A DNA stretch of 64,000 nt. Origin: Flavobacterium fluviatile (GTDB lineage: Bacteria; Bacteroidota; Bacteroidia; Flavobacteriales; Flavobacteriaceae). The notes beneath the pieces are model-generated. The model saw only the letters and a program-made list of their open reading frames with translations, was not told the origin of the DNA and made no database searches. This document shows, piece after piece, positions 45,456 to 54,121 of the stretch. Location: the NCBI RefSeq assembly GCF_010645065.1, contig NZ_JAADZW010000002.1:186001-250000 (forward strand). Direction: 5' to 3'. The position numbers and the translations under genes were made by a program. Positions within the stretch are counted from its first letter, which is position 1; each line of letters starts with the position of its first letter.

Positions 45456-45463
45456 AGGTAATA

Positions 45464-45850
45464 TTAACGTTTAGAGAACTGGAATCTCTTACGAGCTTTC
45501 TTCTGACCGAATTTCTTACGTTCAACCATTCTTGGGTCTCTTGTTAATAAACCTTCTGGTTTAAGTATCCCTCTGTTTTCAGCGTTAACTTCACACATTA
45601 CGCGTGCTAATGCCATTCTTACAGCTTCTGCCTGACCAGTTGTACCACCTCCGTAAACGTTTACTTTTATGTCAAAGTTACCAGCGTTTTCTGTCATAGA
45701 AAGCGGTTGTAAAACTTTGTATTGTAAAGTTGCAGTTGGAAAGTAAGTTGCGAATTCTTTTTTGTTTACAGTGATGTTTCCAGTTCCTTCAGAAACGTAT
45801 ACACGTGCAACAGCGGTTTTTCTTCTGCCGATTTTGTGAATAACTCCCAT
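45464..45850 (-). CDS. rpsI: 30S ribosomal protein S9
   Basis: A 128-aa product with HKIGRRKTAVARVYVSEGTGNITVNKK, GGGTTGQAEAVRMALARVMC and the C-terminal RKKFGQKKARKRFQFSKR that contacts P-site tRNA. The start overlaps the rplM stop by one base (TAATG). Confidence 0.97.
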   Translation of the reverse strand: MGVIHKIGRRKTAVARVYVSEGTGNITVNKKEFATYFPTATLQYKVLQPLSMTENAGNFDIKVNVYGGGTTGQAEAVRMALARVMCEVNAENRGILKPEGLLTRDPRMVERKKFGQKKARKRFQFSKR

Positions 45851-46305
45851 TACTTAAGATCATTTAGGTTAACAGTTCTAGGTTTTTGAGCTCCGTGGGT
45901 ATGCTCTGCGCCTACAACAACATTTAGATTTCTAAAAAGTTCAGCTCCTAATTTGTTTTTAGGCAACATACCTTTTACCGCTTTTTCTACTAATAATGCA
46001 GGATTTTTAGCTTGCAATACTTTAGCAGTTAAAGTTCTTTGTCCTCCTGGGTAACCTGTATGACGCATGTAAATTTTGTCATTCATTTTTGTACCTGTAA
46101 GGTTAATTTTTTCTGAGTTGATAACAATTACGTTATCCCCACAGTCAACGTGCGGTGTATAACTTGGCTTGTACTTACCTCTTAAGATCATTGCAACCTT
46201 TGAAGCAAGACGTCCTAAGTTATGACCTTCAGCGTCAACAACAATCCACTCTTTAGTTACAGTGGCTTTGTTTGCTGAAACTGTTTTGTAGCTTAATGCG
46301 TCCAT
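45850..46305 (-). CDS. rplM: 50S ribosomal protein L13
   Basis: A 151-aa product with EWIVVDAEGHNLGRLASKVAMILRGKYKPSYTPHVDCGDNVIVINSEKI, MRHTGYPGGQRTLTA, VEKAVKGMLPKNKLG and VGAEHTHGAQKPRTVNL. First gene of the rplM-rpsI-rpsB-tsf operon, with a clear promoter just upstream. Confidence 0.97.
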   Translation of the reverse strand: MDALSYKTVSANKATVTKEWIVVDAEGHNLGRLASKVAMILRGKYKPSYTPHVDCGDNVIVINSEKINLTGTKMNDKIYMRHTGYPGGQRTLTAKVLQAKNPALLVEKAVKGMLPKNKLGAELFRNLNVVVGAEHTHGAQKPRTVNLNDLK

Positions 46306-46328
46306 AATATTATTTTAATTAAACATTC

Positions 46329-46379
46329 CATCCCCAATAAAGGGGATGCAAAAGTACAATTAATTATTTTAAATCCAAA
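46329..46379 (-). promoter_or_regulatory. rplM operon promoter with palindrome at the start site
   Basis: On the minus strand TTTG (46379-46376), a 19-bp spacer, then TACTTTTG (46356-46349). Directly adjacent lies CATCCCC-6-GGGGATG (46348-46329), a perfect 7-bp inverted repeat covering the expected transcription start. Confidence 0.65.
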
Positions 46380-46612
46380 TACCTGAAAAGATTATTTTAT
46401 ATCCTGAAAATCAGCCTGTCAGTTTTGAAATTAAAACGACAAAAAGTATGGTTTGTAATATTTAATGTCAGATAAGCTAAAAGTTTTAGTTTTTTAATGT
46501 ATAATGTTTTAAAAACCTGACATAGTTTTGTCAAGTGAAGTTTGTTTTAGTCTGATGTTTTTTTGGTTTGTTTTAGGAAAGACGTTGGTGATTTTAATAA
46601 GTGGCAGGGTTT

Positions 46613-46645
46613 TTTGTTTTGTTTTAAGCAATTCTACTATATTTG
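46613..46645 (+). promoter_or_regulatory. Promoter of the LacI-type regulator
   Basis: TTTG (46613-46616), about 21 bp, then TATATTTG (46638-46645), 25 bp before the ATG at 46671. The remainder of the 365-bp divergent region (46306-46670) shows no other feature. Confidence 0.6.
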
Positions 46646-46670
46646 TATTAATTACATAAAATTCAATTGG

Positions 46671-47699
46671 ATGAAAGCTAAAGCAACTCTAAAACAAATT
46701 GCGAAGGAACTTGGAGTTTCTGTTTCGACTGTATCTAAGGCGTTGAATGACAGTCCTGAAATTAGTGAGCAAACAAAAGTAAAGATTAAAGAGTATGCCA
46801 AACTCAAAAACTATAAGCCGAATGTTATTGGTTTGAATCTGAAAAACCGCAAAACCAAAACAATAGGGGTAATTATACCTAATATATTAAACTCTTTTTT
46901 TGCAAAAGTTTTTAGCGGTATTGAGAAAGTAGCTGACAAAAAAGGATATAATGTAATTACATGTATTTCGAACGAGTCTTTAGAAAAAGAAATTCATACG
47001 CTTGAAATGTTAAGTAATGGTACAATTGACGGTTTTATTCTTTCGGTTTCACAAGAAGCTCAAAATTTAGAAGAATACAGTCATTTTTCTGAAATCATCA
47101 ATGACGGTACTCCAATAGTAATGTTTGACAGGATTGCTGATGGGGTTGAATGTGATAAAGTTGTAGTGGATGATTATGATTCGGCTTTAAATTCAACCCA
47201 ACATCTAATTAATTTAGGATGTAAAAACATTGCCCTAATTTCTTCAGTAGATAATTTGAGTGTTGGGAAACTAAGAGCTGATGGATATTTGAAAGCTTTA
47301 AAAGACAATAATATCCCGATAAACGAAAAAATAATTCTTCGAACTAATTCAGAGGAAGATATGAAAAGCAAAATTGAAGCAATTTTCGATAATAAAGTTG
47401 ATGGAATTTTTGCTCTGGATGAAAATGATTCGGTTGCAGCTTTAAGGGTTAGTTTGAAAAAAGGATTCAGAGTTCCGGAAGATATTTCCATAATAGGTTT
47501 TGCGGACGGAATCTTGGCATCAAGACGTTTGTCTCCAAGTTTAACAACAATAAGCCAGCATGGTATTGAAATAGGCGAGGTTGCTGCAAAGCGATTAATT
47601 TCAAGGCTGGAAGAGGAAGAAGAGGAGAGTACTGCTTACGAGACAATTGTCATTAAAACAAAATTAAAAGAGAGGGAATCAACCAGAAAATCTAAATAA
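46671..47699 (+). CDS. LacI family transcriptional regulator
   Basis: A 342-aa product with an N-terminal LacI HTH (TLKQIAKELGVSVSTVSKALNDSPEISEQTKVKIKEYAKLKNYKPN) and a periplasmic-binding-protein-like sensor domain (TIGVIIPNILNSFFAKVFSGIEKVA ... FDRIADGVECDKVVVDDYDSA ... PSLTTISQHGIEIGEVAAKRLI). The effector is probably a sugar, but no sugar-use genes are nearby, so the target is unknown. The ATG at 46671 fits the domain start and the promoter. Confidence 0.92.
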   Translation: MKAKATLKQIAKELGVSVSTVSKALNDSPEISEQTKVKIKEYAKLKNYKPNVIGLNLKNRKTKTIGVIIPNILNSFFAKVFSGIEKVADKKGYNVITCISNESLEKEIHTLEMLSNGTIDGFILSVSQEAQNLEEYSHFSEIINDGTPIVMFDRIADGVECDKVVVDDYDSALNSTQHLINLGCKNIALISSVDNLSVGKLRADGYLKALKDNNIPINEKIILRTNSEEDMKSKIEAIFDNKVDGIFALDENDSVAALRVSLKKGFRVPEDISIIGFADGILASRRLSPSLTTISQHGIEIGEVAAKRLISRLEEEEEESTAYETIVIKTKLKERESTRKSK

Positions 47700-48560
47700 A
47701 AAAATGATTGAACAGGTCTTCGCTTATGCTGCTGTTAAAAAGTACGCAAAACCTGTTCTTCCGTATGTACACATTCCGATTATATCAGTACTAAAAGTAT
47801 TGGAGAAATTAATAATTACTTTTTCTGTATTAGTATCGTATGTATTATCTGTTGAATAAGTTGTCAGACTAAATTCAGTTACAAACTCTTTCATTGCTTT
47901 TGTGATAACGTGGGGTGGTTTAAAGCTGTTGGGTGCGTAAAATTTTATCCAGATGAATTTTTGAGTTAAGGTAATTCGGTGAAACTTAATAATTTTGCAA
48001 ATGGTTATTAGATTCTCCTGTAAAATCTGAAAATGACTATTTTGTAGATACATTAAAATTTGAAGCTTCTTTTTTTTAGATTAAAACCGGAATTTAGGAA
48101 TTTCTGACCACTTTTCAGTCTTACATCAAATTTATATTCCTAATACCTAAAAAAATATGAGTCACATTATATTTAAGTCAATATTATTTACTTTGCGGAC
48201 TTGTTAAATTTTATGAGTTGTTTCTTTTAAGAACTCAGTTACGGAGATGTACTGAAGATAAGTTTTTTAATTAGGTTATCCAGCATTTTTATTGGCATTT
48301 TCAAACAGTATTGTTTAGGAAATGCTTGCTCCGTCACTAATTGCATCCTTCATTTCGCTTGGTAATCAGGTATTTGGGGTAGTACGGGCTCTGAATTGTT
48401 TCTTCGGGCTATTTGTGGTGCAACTTTAAAGCGTCTTCTTGGTGTTCTGAAGTTAGTCTAAATTGAAATCCTTTCATAATTTTGAGGTTAAATTATTGAA
48501 TAATCTGTTATTTTATTGCTCTTATTTGAGATAAGAAATATTATTAGAGCAATCTAATTA
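47700..48560. other. Gene-poor gap with possible small or decayed ORFs
   Basis: About 0.9 kb without a convincing gene. On the minus strand a 56-codon frame (47891-47724, MKEFVTEFSLTTYS ... YFLTAA) ends before an AACAGGT/ACCTGTT pairing, and a 22-codon frame (48476-48408, MKGFQFRLTSEHQEDALKLH) is followed by a stop and further open codons, as if decayed. Neither is recognised. An AT-rich hairpin (TTGCTCT ... AGAGCAA, 48516-48552) lies at the right end. Confidence 0.4.
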
Positions 48561-48643
48561 TTTGATTTATAAAAAAAACACTATATTTGCACCGTTATTT
48601 ATTAAAATCTAAATAATGAGGGGACTAAGTGTCCCCTCTTTTT
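48561..48643 (+). promoter_or_regulatory. rimP-nusA-infB promoter and leader hairpin
   Basis: TTTG (48561-48564), 17 bp, TATATTTG (48582-48589). About 20 nt after the expected start, GAGGGGAC-taagt-GTCCCCTC then TTTTT (48618-48643), a terminator-like hairpin 8 nt before the rimP ATG. It could act as an attenuator. Confidence 0.65.
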
Positions 48644-48651
48644 ATAAAATT

Positions 48652-49116
48652 ATGACATTTAAAGAAAAAGTAAACGCATTGATTACAGAAGCTCTTTTAG
48701 AAAGACCTTCGATCTTTTTGATTGATTTGAGTATTTCAGATTCTTTTAAAATTAGTGTGGGTTTAGATGGTGATAATGGAGTAGCACTTCAGGATTGTAT
48801 TGATATCAGTCGTGCAATTGAGAATAATCTGGATCGTGAAGAACAGGATTTCTCTCTTGAGGTAGCATCTGTTGGAGTAGGTTCCCCGTTAAAATTTACA
48901 AGACAATACAAGAAAAATATTGGTAGAACATTGATTGTGACTACAAATACTGAAAAAATTGAAGCAGAATTGTTAGAAGCTAACGATGTTTTTATAATTT
49001 TGTCTTGGGAAGCAAGAGAACCGAAGAAAATAGGAAAAGGAAAGGAAACAGTTCAAAAAGAGCAACAAATACCTTATACAGAAATTAAAGAGGCAATTGT
49101 TACAGTAACATTTTAA
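48652..49116 (+). CDS. rimP: Ribosome maturation factor RimP
   Basis: Needed for 30S assembly. The 154-aa product has [59 protein letters not shown], the RimP core, and a C-terminal SH3-like part. The ATG giving MTFKEKV was used; an in-frame ATG at 48616 lies at the leader hairpin and would add 12 residues with no family similarity. 14 bp before nusA. Confidence 0.93.
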   Translation: MTFKEKVNALITEALLERPSIFLIDLSISDSFKISVGLDGDNGVALQDCIDISRAIENNLDREEQDFSLEVASVGVGSPLKFTRQYKKNIGRTLIVTTNTEKIEAELLEANDVFIILSWEAREPKKIGKGKETVQKEQQIPYTEIKEAIVTVTF

Positions 49117-49130
49117 TTTAAAGAATTCGC

Positions 49131-50384
49131 ATGGAAAATTTAGCATTAATCGATTCATTCTCAGAGTTTAAAGATAATAAACTTATTGATCGTGTAACGC
49201 TTATGGCAATTTTAGAGGACGTGTTTAGAAATGCATTGAAGAAAAAATACGGTTCTGATGATAACTTCGATATTATTATAAATCCTGATAAAGGAGATAT
49301 GGAAATTTGGAGAAGAAGAGTAATCGTTGCTGACGAAGATCTTGATTTTGAAAATGAAGAAATTACCCTGACTGAAGCCAGAATGATTGAAGCGGATTTT
49401 GAAATTGGTGAAGAAGTTTCTGAAGAAGTTAAATTGATTGATTTAGGAAGAAGAGCTATTTTGGCCTTGCGTCAAAACTTAATATCAAAAATTCACGAAC
49501 ACGATAATACAAATCTTTATAAGCAATTTAAAGATATTATCGGTGATATTTATACTGCAGAGGTACACCATGTAAGACCAAGAGTTGTAATTTTGGTAGA
49601 TGATGAAGGGAATGAGATTGTACTTCCAAAAGAAAAACAAATTCCGTCTGACTTTTTCCGTAAAGGAGATAATGTACGAGGAATCATTGAAAGTGTTGAA
49701 TTAAAAGGAAATAAACCTCAAATCATTATGTCCAGAACTTCTGAGAAGTTTTTAGAGAAATTATTTGAGCAGGAAATTCCTGAAGTATTTGATGGTTTGA
49801 TCACCGTTAAAAATGTAGTACGTATCCCTGGTGAAAAAGCAAAAGTGGCTGTGGATTCTTATGATGACAGAATAGACCCTGTTGGTGCTTGTGTTGGTAT
49901 GAAAGGGTCTCGAATTCATGGAATTGTTCGGGAGTTAGGGAATGAAAATATTGACGTAATCAATTACACAAACAATATTCAATTGTTTATTACAAGAGCA
50001 TTAAGTCCTGCTAAAGTTTCTTCAGTGAAAATTGATGAAGAAAATAAAAGAGCTGAAGTTTTCCTGAAATTAGAAGAGGTTTCTAAAGCAATTGGTAGAG
50101 GAGGACACAATATTAAATTAGCGGGTCAGTTAACAGGCTATGAATTAGATGTTATTCGTGAAGGTGATGTTGCCGGAGCGATTGCAGATGAAGATGATGT
50201 TGAATTAACAGAATTTTCAGATGAAATAGAAGACTGGGTAATTGAAGAGTTTGCTAAAATAGGTTTGGATACTGCAAAAAGTATCCTAAGTCAGGAAGTA
50301 GAAGATTTAGTAAGAAGAACTGATCTGGAAGAGGAAACAATTCTGGATGTTATGAAAATACTAAAAGAAGAGTTTGATAGTTAG
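49131..50384 (+). CDS. nusA: Transcription termination/antitermination factor NusA
   Basis: A 417-aa RNA polymerase-binding factor: N-terminal RNAP-binding domain (about 1-125), S1 domain (about 133-200), KH1 and KH2 (RIPGEKAKVAVDSYDDRIDPVGACVGMKGSRIHGIVRELGNENIDVI ... GRGGHNIKLAGQLTGYELDVI). It lacks the C-terminal acidic repeats of E. coli NusA, as usual outside Proteobacteria. Middle gene of rimP-nusA-infB. Confidence 0.96.
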   Translation: MENLALIDSFSEFKDNKLIDRVTLMAILEDVFRNALKKKYGSDDNFDIIINPDKGDMEIWRRRVIVADEDLDFENEEITLTEARMIEADFEIGEEVSEEVKLIDLGRRAILALRQNLISKIHEHDNTNLYKQFKDIIGDIYTAEVHHVRPRVVILVDDEGNEIVLPKEKQIPSDFFRKGDNVRGIIESVELKGNKPQIIMSRTSEKFLEKLFEQEIPEVFDGLITVKNVVRIPGEKAKVAVDSYDDRIDPVGACVGMKGSRIHGIVRELGNENIDVINYTNNIQLFITRALSPAKVSSVKIDEENKRAEVFLKLEEVSKAIGRGGHNIKLAGQLTGYELDVIREGDVAGAIADEDDVELTEFSDEIEDWVIEEFAKIGLDTAKSILSQEVEDLVRRTDLEEETILDVMKILKEEFDS

Positions 50385-50440
50385 ATATTTGACTATCTGC
50401 CCTAACAACACAACGAAAAAGGTAATAATAAAAAGGTTAT

Positions 50441-53299
50441 ATGTCTGAAGAGAGAGTAATAAGAATAAACAAGGTTTTAAGGGAATTAAATATTTCGTTA
50501 GAAAGAGCTGTAGATTATCTAAAAGATAAGGGAATTGCTATTGATGCAAATCCAAATGCGAAAATTTCTGACAGCGAATTTAATATCCTGCAAAACCAAT
50601 TTGCGGGCGATAAGGGGAATAAGGAAGCTTCTAAAGAAGTAGGGGAAGAGAAGAGAAAAGAAAAAGAAGCATTGCGTGTTGAACGTGAGAAAGAAATTGA
50701 GGACAAACGCAGGCAAGATGAAGAGCGTCAAAAACAGCAGGAGATTATAAAAGCAAAAGCTGTTGTATCCGGGCCTGTTCAGGTAGGTAAAATCGATTTA
50801 AATCCGAAAAAAACTGTTGTTTCTACACCTTCAGAGGAGTCGGTTAAAGCTAAAGTTGAGGAACCTAAAGTTGCTCAGAAAGAAGTTGAAAAGCCAATTC
50901 AAAAAGAAGAGGTTAAAACCGAAGCTCCGATAGCTCAAGACAAGGCAGAACCTATTATTACTGAGAAAAAAGATGTAAAAACTGACTCTTCTAAAACGGC
51001 GCATGAGCCAGTTGTTTCAACTGATCCTGAAACTGCAGAAGAAACTATAACTACACAATATCAAAAATTATCGGGAACTACTCTTACAGGTCAGACAATT
51101 GATTTGTCTCAATTTAATAAGCCTAAGAAAAAGAAAGAAGATCCAAAGATAACACCAAATAAACCAGGTACTCCGGGTGCAAATAACAATGCTAACAAAA
51201 ATAAGCGTAAGAGAATTGCTCCAAAGCCTGGTACGGCCGGAATAACAAAACCTGCAACAGGTAATGCGCCTGGAACACCAAATCCTAATAAAATTACACC
51301 AAATACAGGTAATGGAGGTTTTAATGCTAACAGAAGTGCGAGACCTGGCTTTGTAAAAGGAAATCGCCCGGCTATAGTAGCTAAAGTTGAGCCTACTGAG
51401 GAGGAAGTAAAAAACCAAATCAGAGAAACCCTGGAAAAACTACAAGGTAAAGGGGGAAAATCAAAAGCGGCAAAGTATAGAAGAGATAAAAGAGATACAC
51501 ACCGCCAGAAGTCTGATGAGGAGCAAAGAGCACTAGATGAAGGAAGTAAAACTATTAAAGTTACTGAATTTGTTACGGTAGGCGAAATTGCGATTATGAT
51601 GGATGTTCCGATCACTAAAGTTATAGGAACTTGTATGTCTCTTGGTATCATGGTTACTATGAACCAGCGTTTGGATGCAGAAACTTTGACTATTGTGGCT
51701 GATGAGTTTGGTTATGAAGTAGAGTTTATTACAGTTGATATCGAAGAAGCTATTGAGGTTGTTGAAGATAAAGAAGAAGATTTAGTTGTTAGGGCACCAA
51801 TTGTTACTGTAATGGGACATGTTGACCATGGTAAAACATCTTTACTGGATTATATTCGTAAAGAAAATGTTATTGCTGGTGAATCTGGAGGTATTACTCA
51901 GCATATTGGGGCTTATGGAGTAACTTTGGATAATGGTCAAAAAATTGCATTTTTAGATACTCCGGGTCACGAAGCCTTTACCGCTATGCGTGCACGTGGA
52001 GCTCAGGTTACCGACATTGCTATTATAGTTGTAGCTGCGGATGATGATATCATGCCGCAGACAAAAGAAGCAATATCACATGCACAAGCTGCAGGAGTTC
52101 CAATTATATTTGCAATAAATAAAATTGATAAACCAAATGCGAATGTTGAGAAAATCAAAGAGCGTTTAGCAGGTATGAATTTGCTTGTTGAGGATTGGGG
52201 TGGAAAAATTCAATCACATGATATTTCTGCAAAAGTAGGAACAGGAGTAAAGGAATTGCTGGAAAAAGTGTTATTAGAAGCTGAAATCCTTGATTTAAAA
52301 GCTAATCCAAATAAGGCCGCTCAGGGAACTGTTGTAGAGGCTTTCTTAGATAAAGGAAAAGGATATGTTTCTACTATATTAGTTCAACAGGGAACTCTTA
52401 GAATTGGTGATTATATGTTGGCAGGGAAACATCATGGTAAAATTAAAGCCATGCATGATGAACGAGGTCACAATGTAAAAGAGGCTGGTCCATCGACACC
52501 GGTATCTGTTTTGGGTCTTGACGGAGCTGCTACTGCTGGAGATAAATTCAATGTGTTTGAAGACGAAAAAGAAGCAAAACAAATTGCGTCAAAACGTTCT
52601 CAGTTGATGCGTGAACAATCTGTACGCACACAAAGACATATTACACTTGATGAGATTGGACGTCGTATTGCCCTTGGTCAGTTTAAGGAATTAAATGTCA
52701 TTCTTAAGGGAGATGTTGATGGCTCTGTTGAGGCACTATCTGACTCTTTCTCTAAGCTTTCTACAGAGGAAGTTCAGATTAATATTATTCATAAAGGAGT
52801 TGGAGCTATTACAGAAACTGACGTTAATTTAGCTTCTGCTTCAGATGCAATTATTATAGGATTTAACGTTCGTCCTGCTGGAAATGCCAGACAACTTGCT
52901 GATAAAGAAGAAATTGATATCCGTTACTACTCTATTATTTATGCTGCTATCGATGACTTGAAAGATGCAATGGAAGGAATGTTGGCTCCTGAAATGAAAG
53001 AAGAGATTCTGGGTACTGCAGAAATTCGCGAGATTTTCAAAATCTCTAAAGTAGGTTCAATTGCAGGATGTATGGTAACAGATGGTAAAATTCTGAGGGC
53101 TTCTAAAATTAGGGTTATCAGAGAAGGGGTTGTTGTTCACACTGGTGAATTGGTGGCATTAAAACGCTTTAAAGATGATGTTAAAGAAGTGACCAAAGGA
53201 TACGATTGCGGTATTCAGATTAAAGGTTTTAATGATATCGAAGAAAGAGATGTTATTGAAGCATATCATGAAGTTGCAATTAAGAAGAAATTGAAATAA
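50441..53299 (+). CDS. infB: Translation initiation factor IF-2
   Basis: GTPase that places fMet-tRNA on the 30S subunit. The 952-aa product has an IF2N-like start ([27 protein letters not shown]), a long Lys/Glu/Pro-rich linker (about 60-340), the second IF2N, the G domain (GHVDHGKTS at about 459, [21 protein letters not shown]), and domains II-IV ending in [23 protein letters not shown]. Followed by a strong terminator. Confidence 0.97.
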   Translation: MSEERVIRINKVLRELNISLERAVDYLKDKGIAIDANPNAKISDSEFNILQNQFAGDKGNKEASKEVGEEKRKEKEALRVEREKEIEDKRRQDEERQKQQEIIKAKAVVSGPVQVGKIDLNPKKTVVSTPSEESVKAKVEEPKVAQKEVEKPIQKEEVKTEAPIAQDKAEPIITEKKDVKTDSSKTAHEPVVSTDPETAEETITTQYQKLSGTTLTGQTIDLSQFNKPKKKKEDPKITPNKPGTPGANNNANKNKRKRIAPKPGTAGITKPATGNAPGTPNPNKITPNTGNGGFNANRSARPGFVKGNRPAIVAKVEPTEEEVKNQIRETLEKLQGKGGKSKAAKYRRDKRDTHRQKSDEEQRALDEGSKTIKVTEFVTVGEIAIMMDVPITKVIGTCMSLGIMVTMNQRLDAETLTIVADEFGYEVEFITVDIEEAIEVVEDKEEDLVVRAPIVTVMGHVDHGKTSLLDYIRKENVIAGESGGITQHIGAYGVTLDNGQKIAFLDTPGHEAFTAMRARGAQVTDIAIIVVAADDDIMPQTKEAISHAQAAGVPIIFAINKIDKPNANVEKIKERLAGMNLLVEDWGGKIQSHDISAKVGTGVKELLEKVLLEAEILDLKANPNKAAQGTVVEAFLDKGKGYVSTILVQQGTLRIGDYMLAGKHHGKIKAMHDERGHNVKEAGPSTPVSVLGLDGAATAGDKFNVFEDEKEAKQIASKRSQLMREQSVRTQRHITLDEIGRRIALGQFKELNVILKGDVDGSVEALSDSFSKLSTEEVQINIIHKGVGAITETDVNLASASDAIIIGFNVRPAGNARQLADKEEIDIRYYSIIYAAIDDLKDAMEGMLAPEMKEEILGTAEIREIFKISKVGSIAGCMVTDGKILRASKIRVIREGVVVHTGELVALKRFKDDVKEVTKGYDCGIQIKGFNDIEERDVIEAYHEVAIKKKLK

Positions 53300-53317
53300 T
53301 TGTACATAATTAGATAA

Positions 53318-53349
53318 GAAAAGCCCCGATGAAAATTGGGGCTTTTTTA
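53318..53349 (+). terminator. Terminator of rimP-nusA-infB
   Basis: AAAAGCCCC and GGGGCTTTTTT arms with a 10-nt loop, 20 bp after the infB stop. Confidence 0.9.
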
Positions 53350-53462
53350 TTTCTAATTATCCATTCTTTTATTTGATGTTTTGATGTCTTAAATGGATTA
53401 AAACTGATGTTAAAGAAAGTTTTGTCCTGCTCTTATTAAACACATTTCTTTTGTAAATAAAA

Positions 53463-53493
53463 ATAAAAAAAAAGACCACTTTTAATGGTCTTT
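53463..53493 (-). terminator. Terminator of the SPOR protein gene
   Basis: AAAGACCA and TGGTCTTT arms with a 7-nt loop, followed in the minus direction by a run of nine T. Confidence 0.85.
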
Positions 53494-53511
53494 GAATTAG
53501 TGTCTCGAAAT

Positions 53512-53901
53512 TTATCTGCTTGGTTTTACAAGGAAAACGGTCTTGTATCTTTTTTTGATTTCTTCAAGGTTTCTTTCTGCTTCAATTCTTGTTTTGAAAT
53601 TTCCAACAATTACTTTGTAATTAGGAGTGTTAAAAATTATGGTGCCGTCTATATTGTAAAACTCTCTTTTAAAATTTGATAAAGTCTTCTTTGCTTCATC
53701 GCTCTTACCGCTAAAGATTTGAATTTTGTAAGTCTCGTTGGTACTAATTGACGTGTTAATTTTACGTTTATCATTCAATAATTGCTCAAATTTAGGGTCT
53801 TGATTTAAAGTAATGTTTTGGTCTTGAGCATTAGTATAATGTGTTAAAGTAAGCATTGGTAATAGAAGTAAAATGTTTTTTGAAGGGGTTAAAATTCTCA
53901 T
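53512..53901 (-). CDS. SPOR domain protein
   Basis: A 129-aa exported protein: signal peptide (about 1-25, ending YTNAQ), a short linker, then a SPOR-like domain (TYKIQIFSGKSDEAKKTLSNFKREFYNIDGTIIFNTPNYKVIVGNFKTRIEAERNLEEIKKRYKTVFLV). SPOR domains bind denuded peptidoglycan glycans. The ATG at 53901 was chosen; the frame opens 7 codons earlier. Possibly involved in cell wall or division. Confidence 0.88.
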   Translation of the reverse strand: MRILTPSKNILLLLPMLTLTHYTNAQDQNITLNQDPKFEQLLNDKRKINTSISTNETYKIQIFSGKSDEAKKTLSNFKREFYNIDGTIIFNTPNYKVIVGNFKTRIEAERNLEEIKKRYKTVFLVKPSR

Positions 53902-54003
53902 AATGTGATGGTTTTTATACAAAAGTACTATTTAAAGTTTATATGTGAAAAGTTCTTATTATTTAGAATTGATATAAATTGATATTTAAGACTATTTTAA
54001 GGT

Positions 54004-54033
54004 TTTGAGAATAGTACTTAAATTGTATTTTTG
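54004..54033 (+). promoter_or_regulatory. Promoter of the act-cox operon
   Basis: TTTG (54004-54007), 18 bp, TATTTTTG (54026-54033). A good Bacteroidota promoter about 90 bp before actA. The 220-bp divergent gap shows nothing else. Confidence 0.65.
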
Positions 54034-54121
54034 TGCAAGTTTTTAAAAGAGGGTATTAGGTTTTTGCTAGTTATTACAGAAAAAATCATACCAAAAAATT
54101 AGTAGATAATTATTATACTAT

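Noticed and set aside
46563..46670. 36-codon N-terminal extension of the LacI-type regulator
   Set aside because: The promoter (TATATTTG at 46638-46645) lies inside it; the HTH domain begins right after the ATG at 46671.
51068..51651. Two long minus-strand frames opposite infB
   Set aside because: They are opposite the repetitive Lys/Pro/Asn-rich linker of IF-2, which leaves antisense frames open by composition.
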